From: Malachius bipustulatus
Taxonomy: Eukaryota; Arthropoda; Insecta; Coleoptera; Melyridae
Length of the DNA stretch: 64,000 nucleotides
NCBI GenBank assembly: GCA_910589415.1
Contig: OU342631.1
Location: 19,158,001-19,222,000 of the forward strand
Direction of reading: 5' to 3'
Shown here: one piece after another, positions 21,924 to 34,466 of the stretch
Layout: the number at the start of each line of letters is the position of its first letter
Numbering within the stretch: position 1 is the stretch's first letter
Program-made: the position numbers and the translations under genes
Notes under the pieces: generated by a model
Told to the model about the DNA's origin: nothing
The model's database searches: none
Seen by the model: the letters and a program-made list of their open reading frames with translations, nothing else

Positions 21924-24900
21924 ATGAACCACCACGCTCCAACCCCATCGTCAGAAGGCAGACAAAGCTCTGGCTATGATCCAAGAACGACGACCAAACG
22001 ACACAGTGGTTTATTTTCTTTCTTTAAATGGTTCAAGACATCAACATCCCGAGAGTCCATAGACACGGAAAATTCCAGCTCCAGTTGCGAGAGCCTCAAC
22101 TCGGTGAAAAGCAGCGGGACCGTCGCCTCGTTCTCCTACGTACCTCCCGGTGACTACAATAAAGAACAAATCGGGGAAAAAAAGTGCATACCACTCGGGC
22201 CCGAAACTGACACGTACAAAGCCCGTTTGAAACAACGCGATAAAAGGAGAGAAAGCGACAAGAATCTCACTTTACGAAAAAAATATAATTTATTCTTCAA
22301 CAGGGATACCTTACTGAGGCGAATAGTTTCAAAAAAATCGGACGAGGATAACACGAAAAGTTTACCTCTTATGACACGCGCTGATGATATGGAACTCATA
22401 GAAGAAGAGAAATTTCATCGGAGAACCAACAGCGAGTCATCGAAGATCAAAAAAGCAGGCGCTTATCTTCACGTGAAAGGTAAGAGAAAAGCGCCTCAGC
22501 CTCCTAAAGAAAACCCATCAACATCTAGCTTGCGACGTAAGAAACGACTAGCCCCTTCACCGCCATCCAAGAAAGCTACAAGCGTCGAAGAAGAGAAATA
22601 TACTTCGATTAATTACGCTGATGCTGATATAATTTGCAACGATTCGCTAAAACTAGATCATGGAATTTTGAAACCAGCCAAAGAAATTGGATTTAATAAA
22701 GTTTTAAAATCAAGCAGCGACCAGAATGTTCCAAACCTCTACTCTTCTAAGAAATCTTCAAGATGCAGTTACGTTGAACCCCCAGTTTCACCCAGGCCAT
22801 GGTATAAGAGACACTCAAATCGAGATAGTTTGTACGGCAGTAGAGATGATAATAAGTATGAACCGATAGAAAAATTACCTGAAGTTCCTTTCAAAAGAAG
22901 CTCTATTGCTGATTTATACGAAGAGACCAAAATAGAGAAGAAAAGAGAAGAGAAGAGGAAGTCGGGATTGACTTTTTTAACCAATATAAGCGAGCTGGAT
23001 CGTGAAGCTTCGGAAATAGTGAGAAAAGAACACTCGAAAATTGAAAGTGATATCGTTTCTGAGTTGCCGGAATTTATGAAACCGAAACCCGATTCTTCTA
23101 AAGTGAACACGGATAGTTGGGTGTCTCCTAAAAGACGCTCAGCTAAAGACTTGATCGCGAAGTTCAACGCCATAACAAGCGTCACTAAAGTCACGGTTAA
23201 CTCTGCTTTTTTTGGCGGTGGAATGCACCAGAAAGACAAGCACCTATTTGGTAACGGGAAATCGGAAGAGAAGAAGCAGGAAATACTTCTCCAATCGCAT
23301 AAGAAAAAAATCGAACAAATCGGTAAGAAGAATCAAGAAAATCTTAACAACGCTGTGATGATGAATCCGATTTTAAAATCAGAAAGCACGAGCGCCATCA
23401 AAGTGAAACCAGACACCCCCAAATCGGAACGTAAACCTTGGAATTGTCCTAAATGTGGACTTCAAAACGATTATTGGAGAATTATTTGCTACGTTTGCTC
23501 TGCTATTAAACCGTACTTTGATGACATAGCAACTCCTAATAATAAAAACGATAACGTCAAGAAGAGTCCGATATTGCGTAAAATAACACCACCAAAAATA
23601 AACCCTCCAGTTGGATTTTTAGAACGATCAAAAACTCAGATCGGATTTTCAGCTTTGGCGAGTTACAATAATAATAGTAAAAACAAGAACAACGACGACA
23701 CCGAGAATTACTCCAAGCAAGACGATAAAAAAGAAGAACGAGAGAAATTGAAAAGGATGCTGATCGATATGAAGAATTCCCTACCGAAACGAAAAAGTGA
23801 GCTGAAGAAACAAAACAACCGGACTAGCGTCATCCTGGAAAAATCGGAACGAGACATCGAACAAATCAAAACAGACATCTCGCAACAGACTAAGTTGCCA
23901 GAAAAAGAACAGAAGATCGCAGAAGTAATAATTGCAACGAGTGAAACAATTTACGAAAACATAAAAGTGAGAAAAACGGAAATCGAAAAACCTACAAAAA
24001 TCTCAGCGTCCGCGCAGACGAATCCAATTAAGAACCAGAAAACTCCTCCAGAAGCGACAGAGGATAAAAATGGATTTGAATTAATGCGTCCTAAAGATTT
24101 CGAGGACATTTATAGTGACCAAAATAGTAAGTCAGCCGCTCGCATATACGCTAATTTAGCGCGCAACGATGAATTATCCTTATTCTTCAACATGCCAAAG
24201 CCCAGCGACACCCCGACCGGATTTAATCGAACCGAGACCAGAAATAATACAGACACGATTGAAATTAACAGGCTGCTGAAGAGACTGGAAAATGCCATCG
24301 CCAAAGGAGAACTTACCGAAGCCTCGATTTTCGCTAAAGAACTTGCGCAACTGAAAGTTAATTGCTCGGTTGTCAGGCAAAAATCAAACAGTCCCCCCAA
24401 AACTGTGGAAGTCGGATTTAGGTAAGAAATGTGTATTTTTTTATTAGCTACACTATGCCCCTTATTGGGATTGCAAATGAATACTCTTTTATGAATATAA
24501 AAAGGGAGTAACCGTTAATAATAAAAAAATAAAACGTTTGGTAAGTGCTCCGTTTTGAGTCCTAAAACGTAAAAAAGTTTCAATTTTATACACCCCTAAT
24601 TACCTATAGCGATATTTAATCACAGGGCACCAAAAGTCTTCATAAAAAAAGAGATACAGTGACCGTCAAAAAGTTTGCATCATACCTATGGGAAAATTTT
24701 TATTTTTGACTTGTCAAAAGAAAAAAAATCTCTGCTTGCTTGAAAACTTATTTGTCCGTAATCAGATATACAGAGTGATTTTTACTTATCGAGAAATTAG
24801 CTTTTTAGAAATGATGAACATCATAAGAGAGCAATTTTTCGAAAACTATGCAAGATTTCGATTTGATTTCTGTATCTACAATTATGTCAATTTCAGTCTA

Positions 24901-27900
24901 CTTGATAGTCTCATGATCCAAAAATATACCACTTTCGGATAATTCTTTCAAAAAAACATTTTATTTTTTTTCTTATTAAAAAAAAAACTTTATACCTATC
25001 TAGGTAGTTTTAGACTTAATTTGAAATTGACAAAATAATAATTGTTTTACATAGCCTCGCGTTAGTCGTAGCCAGGCGGTCATGAGATGAGCCCCCCTGG
25101 CAAAAATTTGAATGTTGGGCCTCCTCAATAAGACTTATTTCCTAGACAGTATGCCTTAAACTGTGGGCCTACCGTTCGTCTGGCCAGCCCCTGGCTACGC
25201 CGTTGGTTTTACACCTATAGAGATAATACACAGGTATACTTGTAAATAGGTCATAGGGACTTATTAACAAGATAATTCAGGTTTGTGGATAATATAATCT
25301 CCAGGGTCTTGATAATCTATAATAGGTAATATCCTGAGGCTTATACAGGGTGAGTCATTGATATGGGAAAGCTCGATTACACCTATACCATTAAAGATAT
25401 CGAAATGAACCAAAAAGTGCTGTAAATGGGAGGGTAAAGTGCAGTTTGTAAAATTATTTTCAGATACACAGGATGGCCCAATATCGTTGTACGCCATACA
25501 ACTTTGTAATTTTAAATAGTACACCCTCTATATTATTACATCTTCAGATTATTTGAGAAAATTCAAAAAGAATGGTTAGTAAAGTTGAAAACGTTATTGT
25601 GAATATGTATTATTTTTGATTTAATTAAAAATTTATTTCTCCAGTGGCGTAGAAGTTTTGGGGCATTAAAGAAAAAATAACCCCCATAACTACGCCACTG
25701 GTTTCTTCTCAGATGCTTTTTTGTACTTCAAAATTTTATGCCTCTATCAATATTAATATACATTTAAAAAATATAAAGTTTTACAGGGTGTTCTATTTAA
25801 AAACCCGAAGTTGATGTTACTTCCGGGTAAACAGGAAGTTAAATTGATCGAACGTTTATCTCAACATATAGATGATGAAAAACTACGCCACTTTGTTTCA
25901 AAAAGTTTTGTCATATCTTCAAAATTAACGGAGTTATCGCTTGGGGCGTTTTTTATAATTCACCCTGTATAATGTACCAAAATTTAGAAAAATATCTTCA
26001 ATAGTTTAGAAAATATCTAATAAAATTGATTTTTTTTGTTACAAGTTTAACACCCTGTATCTCGAAAATAAAGCCTATCAGAGTAAAATTTATAGAAAAA
26101 AGTACAAATTTATGTTCTACCTTTTGTCGGACTAATGAATATACAAACTGGAAGACCCTGTATGGAGAAAAATATAATTTTTTACCATAATTAATAATTT
26201 TTTCTTAAAATGTTTGAGTTTATGAGTTACACAAAAATGAAAATTACAATGTATATGAATAAATCCCAAAAATCCCAAAAATGAGGAAAATTGCTGTCAT
26301 GGGGGCCTTTTCACCTGCGTGATCCTAAGATCTCTCAACATTCTATTAATTAAATTTAAATAAAAAATTTAAAAAATGTCCTACACCATTATATACGAAC
26401 ATTTTCTACAATAATATTTTTTTTTTAGTTTGTTCACTATACATCAATAAAAAGAAGAGAAAAATATCAAATACATACTTAGTAAACTAAAGCTCTCCCC
26501 CTCCCAAAAAAAAACACACAAAAATAATCAAAAGCTATAATAGGAACGTGACGTGTGTCGTGTAAGCTTTTTTAAGTAATTTTTTTGTGAACTGAAAATT
26601 TGAAAAATTCGATTTTTACTTCCTTTTTTCTCACCAAATAAAAAATTACCCTTTAAAAATAACTTACGTCGTCTTCATTTTCAGCATCGAGATGTATGTG
26701 GAAGACAAACTGTCCCACAGAGGCCCCTTTTCAATCCAAGTCACCGAAAAACAAACCCTCCTAGAACTGAAACGACAAGTCCAGAAGGAATTCGAGATTC
26801 CGGTGGAAGTGCAGAGATGGATCCTCGGAAAAGAGCTGGCCACTAATGATGAGTACACCTTGAAGAAATATAACATAACGCAGGGATGTCCGATATTTCT
26901 TTACTTAGTCGCACCAGGTTGGTATATTTTATTTTTCTAGTGGTTTCTGGAATTTCTTAGCATAATAATTTAAGTACTGGAATGATTTTCCGATTCGTGT
27001 TTTTAAATTAATCACTCTAAAACGGATTTTTGGACACGCTCATGATTGTAAACTTTTCAGGGCTTTGTTCAGTTATTTTTCTGTGTAATGACGAGAAAAT
27101 CTATCCAAGAACGATAACTACGAGCATGAATAATTAGGAAATTGTTGAAGATTAAAAATCGACAGGTGGTCAAGAAAAACAAAATTTTTAGAAATTCAGT
27201 AGGTATTTTTTTAATGCTCTCTATTTGAGCCATGGCAATTTCAGTATTGAAATCGATTTTATCGTCGTACTATCCCGTTCTCGAGATATAAATGCTGTGA
27301 AAATGCGAAAATCGTGATTTTTGAGTTTTGAAAAAATTTATGAGGACAGAAAATGCAAATGAATAAGATTTCTTGATTAAAGTGGCGAGGGTTTTTATAT
27401 TTTTTCAAGCATTCCCCGAGAAGTTACAGCCCTTTGGAATGAGGTAAAAAATTACCATTGTCAATTTTTTCTGAAATGATTTGAAACGAAAAAGAAACTT
27501 TGGCACCACTAAAAAGCCTCCATAGTATCACAATTTAAAAATCTCGCTTTTTGCAAGGGAGGAACCACCGGTTCTACTCCTTGGCGGTTTTTTTTTAAAT
27601 ATTTCTTACTTATTTTAAAATTAATACTTTACAGGCCCAATTTACATATTGAGATTTTTTTTTCTTCTAAAAATCTCAATTGCTTCAATAATAAAATTTC
27701 GACTGTCGCCTAAAGAAAATTATGAATTTTTTTTGGCGACTGTCACAAATTAATATCGATCCTACGGATTTACCGTTCTTAAAATAAAACTTTTTCAGCT
27801 GCTTCCACTTCACGGCCGCTTCTAAAGTCACTGGGCCAGTTACACAAACGTTAATTAAAGATTTGTCAGATAATTACTGATTTTAAATTGCAAATTTTGA

Positions 27901-30899
27901 AAATATGGTGAATATTTTGAATATTTTATTTTTTATCAGTAATTAAAAGGGAATAGAATTTATTTCCAGCAATACCAGACCAATAGTTTGATAATACAGG
28001 GCATTTTAAAATCAGTAATTATCTGGCAGATCTGTAATTAACGTTCGTGCAACCGGGCCACTGGCTCGGAAATCTCCAATGTCCTCTGCGGAAAAATGAT
28101 TTTTGCAAGTGTTTTTTTTTTTTTTTTGGTGGGAGATATCGTTTTGAACACAAAAACCGCCCTGTACCCCTCAGAGTGGGGAATTTTAAATAACATTTTT
28201 CTCGAGAAATAAACAAAATTAATTATTCTAGGGTACCTGTATTACCGACACTAAAGAAGCGACAGTATCGGTAATGCAGGTTCCCTAAATTTTTCTCTAT
28301 TAAACTTTGGCATTTTACGGATCTTAAAATTAGAATTCTGAGTTTCAAGTCGAAATTCTTAGTTTTAAAAGTCAGAATTCCGAGTTTAAGGTCGGATTTC
28401 TTCCTTTAAACTCGCAATTTAAAATAATAAAAAACTGCTGTGGCGCTTCAACGGCTTCCTTTTATGCTTAATGGGCCTTTTTACTTAAAAATTGATTAAC
28501 GAATAATATCATGAAGTTTGGTAATGGACCTATAATTAATATCTGTATTGATATTTTGATAAAAATGTATATTTTTTATAATTAAAATTGGGCCTATAAA
28601 GTATAAATTTAAAAAATAATAAGAAAAAAGTTCGTGTAAAAAACTGTAAGGGGTAATATATGATACACTCTCCCCCTTGTAGGAAAGCTGGGAAAAATTA
28701 TATTATGAAAATTTTTTGGGGTAGTTTTTGACTATCGAAGTTTCTTTCTTTTATATCACACCGTTTTAGAAAAAATTGATAAATATGGATTTTGTATCCC
28801 ATTTTAACAGGTTTAAGCTTCTAAGGGGGGGGGGGGGCTTTAAAATATTTTTTTATGAGAGGCCCTATATAAAATTTTTATAAAGGAATCTTCACTTCAA
28901 TTTTCTGTACCGATCAATGAAACATCCTGTAGAGCTACTGTTTAAGGGTACATAGTTTTTATATGCACGGCTCTTAACACATACCTATATGTTGTAGTGC
29001 TAATGCTAAAGAGTACCTTCTTGGTATTACCACATAATATCCTTTACAATATAGGTACCTATAATAAAATACAAAAATTATTATTTTTCAGAAAATAAGT
29101 CACCGGTTGTAAATCCAAAACGCTCTGTAACAGAAACAGAAACGGCAAGTCAAGGACCTTCAAAACCAGTCGATAAGAATGATCCCGAATTAATCCCTAA
29201 AACCATTGAAAAAATTGAATCTCAAAAAAATCCCGAGCCTCTCCAAGAAAAAACGAGTGCGCCAAAGATCGTGAGTGTAATTCCCAAAGTAGTCGAGTCC
29301 ATCTCAAGGGAGCAACAAAAACTAAACTCTGGGCGTGTGAAATTGAACGAAATCAAACTGGTGAAGCAAAAATCCATCGAAATCAAGCCCGTCATCATTG
29401 ATGTATCCAGCAAGGCGATTCCTATACATAATTACACGCCAGAAGTAAACCATATAGACGATGCTAAGCCCACGTCGAGCAAAAACAGCGAAGTGACTAA
29501 CGATCAAACCAATGATACAAAAGCAAACCAGGAAATGTTACTGCAACTAAAAAAGGATGAAGATTACGACAACGAAACACTAAAACCTCAAAAAGAATGG
29601 GAGTGCAGATTATGCACCCTCCTAAACCCGGTCACTAGTAACATTTGCGCTGTCTGCGCTTCTCTTCGGGGTAAAGACCAGAAAGGGAAGAAAATAAAGA
29701 AACAAACAGTAAGAGACAATCATTCCGACAACGATCAAACTTATAGGCAGCTCGTTAACCTGGACAACACCGACATCGTCAACAATGTCGAGCCTTTCGA
29801 GTGCGCCATTTGCTTTCTCGATATTCCTCCCAGTCAAGGGGTTACTCTCAGGGAATGTCTGCATCAGTTCTGCAAAGTCTGTCTGGCTCAAACGATCGAG
29901 TATTCAGAAGAAGCGGAAGTTAAATGCCCGTACAGGGATGACCAGTACTCGTGCAACATCGCCCTCCAAGATAGAGAAGTAAAGGCACTGGTTTCTCCGG
30001 TTGCGTACGAAAAGTTCCTCGCCAAATCGATCTCTCAGGCTGAAAATAAAATCGGGAAATCGTTTCACTGCAAATCCCCCGATTGCAAAGGCTGGTGCAT
30101 ATTCGAGGACAACGTGAACGATTTTAGATGTCCTGTTTGTAATAAGATCAACTGTCTTACCTGTCAGGTAAGGATTTTTTCTACCCATAACAGAATATTG
30201 TCAAGAGGAATTATCTTACTTTTTCTTAATTTTATTTATCCTCCTAGCATTAGTAATTAATTTTACCAAGATGAGGTGGGGTGATTTTTCTTTCAAGTTT
30301 CATGATTCAGCCAAAATTTTGGGAGCAACATGAGGAGAAACAGCATACTGTTTAAATCACAATAGGTAGAAGAAGCATCAATGTAAAAATATTAAAATTG
30401 TGCACATACAAAAACATTAAAAAAATATTCACCCTTAAGCATTAAAAGAATTGCGTTTGGTGTTGGGAGTTTGAGAATTCCTGAAGATTTACGTGGTAAA
30501 ATGCATCCTTCTTCAGGCAGATTTATAAAATATTTTCAATTTCTTTACCAGATTGTATATTGCGATCATTTTCAGGCAATCCATACAGGACTGAACTGCC
30601 GACAATACCAAGAAAGAATGAAAGACGAGTCAGGGACGAACGAAGAGGCGAGACGTACCAAGGAGATGCTGGAGGAGATGGTGAACAAGGGCGAGGCGAT
30701 AGCCTGTCCGACTTGCCAGGTGATATTGATGAAAAAATGGGGCTGTGATTGGTTAAGGTGTTCCATGTGCAAGACTGAGATCTGCTGGGTCACGAGGGGG
30801 CCCAGATGGGGCCCGGCGGGAAAGGGAGACATTTCCGGGGGCTGCCAGTGCGGAGTCAACGGGGTCAAGTGCCATCCTCAATGCAGTTACTGCCATTAG
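21924..30899 (+). CDS. RBCK1: HOIL-1/RBCK1-like RBR ubiquitin ligase with long N-terminal extension
   Basis: HOIL-1 is a RING-IBR-RING E3 that works with HOIP in the linear-ubiquitin assembly complex and can ester-link ubiquitin to Ser/Thr and sugars. Exons 21924-24421, 26685-26917, 29092-30167 and 30576-30899 have consensus borders and matching phases, giving 1376 residues (human 510). The start is supported by an in-frame TAG nine bases upstream. Residues 1-780: extension with FSFFKWFK, PxxP motifs (KAPQPP, LAPSPPSKK) and an NZF/RanBP2 finger (WNCPKC ... CYVC, about 505-530). Residues 780-820: helix EINRLLKRLENAIAKG like the LUBAC-tethering motif. About 833-910: UBL (VQRWILGKELA). About 1080-1105: NZF (WECRLC ... 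CAVC). About 1146-1376: RING1 (CAICF ... CLHQFCKVC), IBR, RING2 (CPTCQVILMKKWGCDW) with catalytic Cys1326, and final YCH. Introns carry many repeats. AATAAA lies at 31008. Confidence 0.95.
25065..25205. mobile_element. Short inverted-end element in HOIL-1-like intron 1
   Basis: GTCGTAGCCAGGCGG on the left and CCCCTGGCTACGCCG on the right are imperfect complements, of the GGCGTAGCCAGG type often seen at hAT-like ends. About 140 bp, non-coding. Confidence 0.45.
25343..25600. repeat. Left-arm fragment of the 38887-39737 foldback family
   Basis: Starts TACAGGGTGAGTCATTG and is nearly identical to the left arm at 38887-39130 through AGCTCGATTACACCTATACC, GTGCTGTAAATGGGAGGG and CAGATACACAGGATGGCCC. 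The right arm is absent. Located in intron 1 of the HOIL-1-like gene. Confidence 0.85.
25641..25703. mobile_element. 63-bp miniature element with ends CCAGTGGCGTAG
   Basis: CCAGTGGCGTAGAAGTTTTG and CATAACTACGCCACTGG enclose a core of about 25 bp. Too short to code. The ends resemble hAT-type termini. Confidence 0.55.
25782..25969. mobile_element. Repeat bounded by TACAGGGTG and CACCCTGTA
   Basis: The inverted ends are about 9 bp and the body is about 190 bp with no coding potential. Further ACCCTGTA ends follow at about 26051 and 26155, so several related fragments are joined here. Confidence 0.45.
27832..28060. mobile_element. MITE in HOIL-1-like intron 2
   Basis: Left end GGGCCAGTTACACAAACGTT and right end complementary to GGCCCGGTTGCACGAACGTT. 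The pairing continues inward through TCAGATAATTACTGATTTTA on both sides, about 56 bp. Non-coding. Confidence 0.75.
28229..28287. mobile_element. 59-bp minimal copy of the hAT-like MITE
   Basis: TAGGGTACCTGTATTACCG and CGGTAATGCAGGTTCCCTA flank about 21 bp. Flanks AATTATTC and AATTTTTC are an 8-bp duplication with one mismatch. The same ends occur at 4604-5054 and 34820-35697. Confidence 0.75.
28820..28935. repeat. Second copy of the dispersed fragment at 1-103
   Basis: Begins with a run of G and shares CTTTAA, TATGA, AAGGAATCTTCA and CAATTTTCTG with the window's left edge. It ends CATCCTGTAG. Confidence 0.5.
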
Positions 30900-31007
30900 G
30901 GTTTAGTCATAATTTTAGAAACGGTTAATTGGTTCTTACGAGTATATTATCGAGATTACATTACTACTTATATTAAATCAATTTCTTAATAATTAATGTT
31001 TTTTTTT

Positions 31008-31013
31008 AATAAA
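31008..31013 (+). terminator. Polyadenylation signal of the HOIL-1-like gene
   Basis: AATAAA lies 109 bp after the stop codon, followed by T-rich sequence. It is the first such signal downstream. Confidence 0.6.
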
Positions 31014-31487
31014 GTGAAATCATTTCAATTTTTCTTCATTAAAGAAAGGTTTTGGAAATATCTCTGCATCAAGTGCAATGAACGCTATACAAAGAGAAGG
31101 GTGAAAAAATGAAGAAACCAAAAAACTAAGCTCTTGCTTGAAATTTTCACTGAGTGCTTCTGAAATTTCATAATAAGGTTCATCAACTTGAAACTATTAC
31201 AATAATTAAGGAAACACTCAGTGAAATACATGTATTTGGTTGATGACACATATTGGTTCGGGGTGGACCTAGCACCAACATTATCCCTGAAATGCTAGAT
31301 GGCATTTAATTTTGTCGCCGATTTTCTTGTATTTTAGTTTAAGGTATTTGGTTTCAGTTAATAAAAACTGTCATAATCAATTAAAATAAAAAAGTGCTGT
31401 CTAAACAGACTTTATGCCACAGTCAAAAAGCAATAATGATGACATTTGACTTGTTAAATATTTATTCTGAGGATCTAATAGTTATTT

Positions 31488-31614
31488 ATGTATCAAGGGA
31501 GTTATGAGGATGTTAATTACAGAGGGCAACATATTGCAATCCCGAGGGACGTTAGTCCCGAGGGATTGTTAAGTTGCCCGAGGTTATTAACATCTAATAA
31601 CTCCCGTGATACAT
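31488..31614. repeat. Hairpin-forming repeat
   Basis: TATGTATCAAGGGAGTTAT pairs with ATAACTCCCGTGATACATA. Internally, GTTAATTACAGAGGGCAAC pairs with GTTGCCCGAGGTTATTAAC, and CCCGAGGGACGTTAGTCCCG folds at the centre. About 127 bp, MITE-like. Confidence 0.65.
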
Positions 31615-33006
31615 AATCTATTTTATTTTATACTAAATGAAATATAAAAACGAAATCTGTTGGTTTTTAAAATTAAACGAATGTTTTTAATAATTGAGTA
31701 ACCATGATTCTTGATTACCACGGATATATCAACTGAAAAGTTTGTAGAAAATGACATATGAAATCAAAATATGCAACCAACAATGCAATAACAAAAGCAA
31801 CATCCAATGGTTACCAGAATTAAACCAATAGTAATATTAGAATTAGAGGGAGTTATGGATTCATAACAGTCCCAAGGGAGTTATGAGTATGTTTATAGTT
31901 ACGGTAACCAAGCGTTTATCTAGTTATAATGTATTAGTATGAAATAAAAGTATATAAATGGGTTGAGGGGGCTCAATTTTGGTCAATTAATGACTTTTGA
32001 AAAATGAATTATGACACTATTATGACATAAACTATGATTGAGAAATTATTTTTCAGAATTAATAAGAATATGTAGTTGAAATGAATTTATTTTATCTCAA
32101 CTTACAGAAATCAATACGTATCAATACTTAAAATTAACAAACAAACAACTCACTTATCAAAAATTAAAACAAAACAAATTCTAAAAACGCTAAAAATAGC
32201 GACAGATCATAAAAAACAACGTAATTATTTTTTTAAAAGTTTTAGACAAACATTTAAGAAGAATCTGATCATCACTCATTAATCATAGAAAATAATAAAA
32301 CAAGTCAATCATTCGTTAATTAAATCATCTCAAGAGATTATAAAACTTTTTCAATTTATTGAGTTGAGATTTTCTTTTTTATTATGCAACTTTTCCATTT
32401 TATTAGTTGGTAAACATGAAAATTTCTATAAATATTTTGACTTGAAAAATGTTGACAGAACATTTACAATTCAATTCCATACAAAATATTATGGATACAC
32501 TATGGTATTATGGTTAAGTCAAAGTTTCAAAAATGTACTTGCAGAAAGGTATTGGTGGCGACTGAGCAAAATCTTCTATGCCGATAGAAGAGAGGGGTCA
32601 TAGTTCCTTCACAAACACGACTTGTTTGAACCCAAAACCTATTTGAAAATCCTGGAATGTAGAATTATCTGGGAGAAATCCCAGTAGACCAGAGTTCTTA
32701 AATTCTTTGAAGTCATGCAACAATTATTTAGTAATGATTTTTTACTATTATGTAAAAATACACCGTTCCACCTTTTCCCACAGTGTAGATATTGCTGTGT
32801 TACCAAAAAATTGCTTACAAATTTCATTTTGATGCACCTAACCTAAACCTACAACTCAATTCACATATATAATAATCAATTTCAGAATGCTAGAACAACT
32901 ATTTTAAAGTAATAAAAAAAAGAACCAATCGGTTCAACCAAACCTTATCCTAGAGGTCCGGGATAAAACTCCCAGAACTCTCACCCACCCAACAAACACC
33001 ACCAAA

Positions 33007-34466
33007 TTACTGCGGATTAGGTTGAGGAGGATAATTATACCCGTACTGACCCTGAGGTGGTGGAGGACCTTGTCCAGTCGGTGGTCTCGGATACTGGTAC
33101 CCCTGGCCTCCATACTGCGGCTGGGGCTGATATCCCGGTTGCGGAGGTGCGTATCCGTAACTCCCAGGAGGTCCTGCCGGTGGATACTGAGACGGTGGTG
33201 GGCCGCCATTGTAGCCGCTCGACGGAGCGATCGGAGTCTGATTCGGGTAAGGAGGCTGGTAGCTCTGAGTGGTTAGCGGCGCAGAAGTAACCGGAGGGTT
33301 CTGAGTATTAGTGGGAGGCGATGAGAAAGGCGGCGACTGAGTGGTATTTGAAGAGTAGTTCTGGGCAGGCCCGTTCGGCTGAGAAGGGTAAGGAGCATTT
33401 GCAGGCTGTGGTTGATTCCCTACGGGAGGAGAGTACGGTTGTTGAGCGGGGTAACCTTGCTGCGGGGGGAAGTTTTGAGGGGGTGTATTATTGGGGTAGG
33501 GAGCAGGATTTGGAGGAGCTCCGAATGAGGCTGGCTGGGCTTGAGGTGGACCGTTGGGTGGCGGGTAAGGTCCACCTGATTGCGGAGGAGCACCTGAAGG
33601 CGGTGGAGTACCGTAACCCGGTTGGTAGTTGTTATGAGGAGTGGTAGAGCCTGGTGGTTGGCCGTAAGTGGCTTGAGTGTTGGGGGGATACACGGGAGGT
33701 TGATTGGGAGGGTATTGGCCTTGTTGGGGGTAGGCGCCTTGTTGAGGGGGGTATTGGGCCGGATATTGGTTCTGTTGGTACTGGCGTTGGGGATACGGGT
33801 GAGGGGATACATTAGGCCGCTGAGGTCCCGCTGGTTGTCGGTAGGGCATTTGTTGTTGATGGGGAAAATTGTTCATGTGTTGTTGGTCCGGGTTCGGCAT
33901 TTGACCGTGGTTCGCTGGCGATCCTTGCGGTGGCTGCAACATCTATAAATTATAGAAAGATACCATTGGGTTATTATTACATTATAAGTGCAGGTTTTCT
34001 AACCTGTCAATATGGATAAATATTAGGTACTAAGAGTCTGGTAGTGTATAAATAAATTTCCCTTTCTTGTTAGTTCTTTGATAGATGGATATCTCTTGAA
34101 TTCAAGTTATAGAAAGGTAAAGGGAAATCCTCGAGATCGAAGTCAAGCCCTATTACAGACCAAATTTGATGTAGCAGCATGCTCATAATTTTAATCTAAT
34201 AATTGTTCGGTAATCAAAGAATGATTAAAACTTACCGGCAGTAGCGATTGTACGTTTTGAGCTGTATCAGCCAGAGTTGCAAGGTACACTAAATTCTTGT
34301 GTAGATGTTGTTGGTACTGTGCGATTTCTTGGGGCGGTTTTCCCTTGCTTTGGTATTCCTGTATTGTCTGTATGAGGTGTCCATTTTCGTCAAGGAGTTT
34401 TTGGATTTGAGCAGAGTTGAGAGGTGGCCTGTTCGCCCCGCGTTGTTGGGCGAATGCAATAGACAT
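33007..34466 (-). CDS. SS18: SS18/SYT homologue, BAF complex subunit
   Basis: SS18 is a transcriptional co-activator that binds the SWI/SNF (BAF, Brahma) ATPase complex in the nucleus. Exon 1 (34236-34466) encodes MSIAFAQQRGANRPPLN and the SSXT N-terminal homology domain, including AQIQKLLDENGHLIQ, QYQQHLHKNLVYLATLAD and QNVQSLLP, which closely follow human SS18. The donor CCG|GTAAGT is phase 0. Exon 2 (33007-33942) encodes 311 residues of almost pure P, Q, Y, G, N and S (for example PPQPGYQPQPQYGG), corresponding to the QPGY transactivation domain. Total 388 residues, within the family's usual range. The low-complexity exon makes long open shadows on both strands, which are not genes. The start is the first ATG in the SNH frame. 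Confidence 0.95.

Larger units (their letters stand above)
30900..33006. other. Gap between HOIL-1-like and SS18 genes
   Basis: Convergent 3' ends meet here. A foldable repeat is at 31488-31614. The GGGAGTTATGA string recurs at 31851 and 31876. The 79-codon frame at 32364-32603 matches nothing known and is probably chance. The right part should include the SS18 3' UTR. Confidence 0.4.

Noticed and set aside
22041..23239. Minus-strand frames of 64-156 codons in the HOIL-1-like exon 1
   Set aside because: They lie wholly opposite a confirmed coding exon and show no domain.
33022..33948. Long open frames opposite and alongside the SS18 second exon
   Set aside because: They are shadows of the P/Q/Y/G-rich coding sequence; the minus-strand frame joins the SSXT exon in phase and matches the family.
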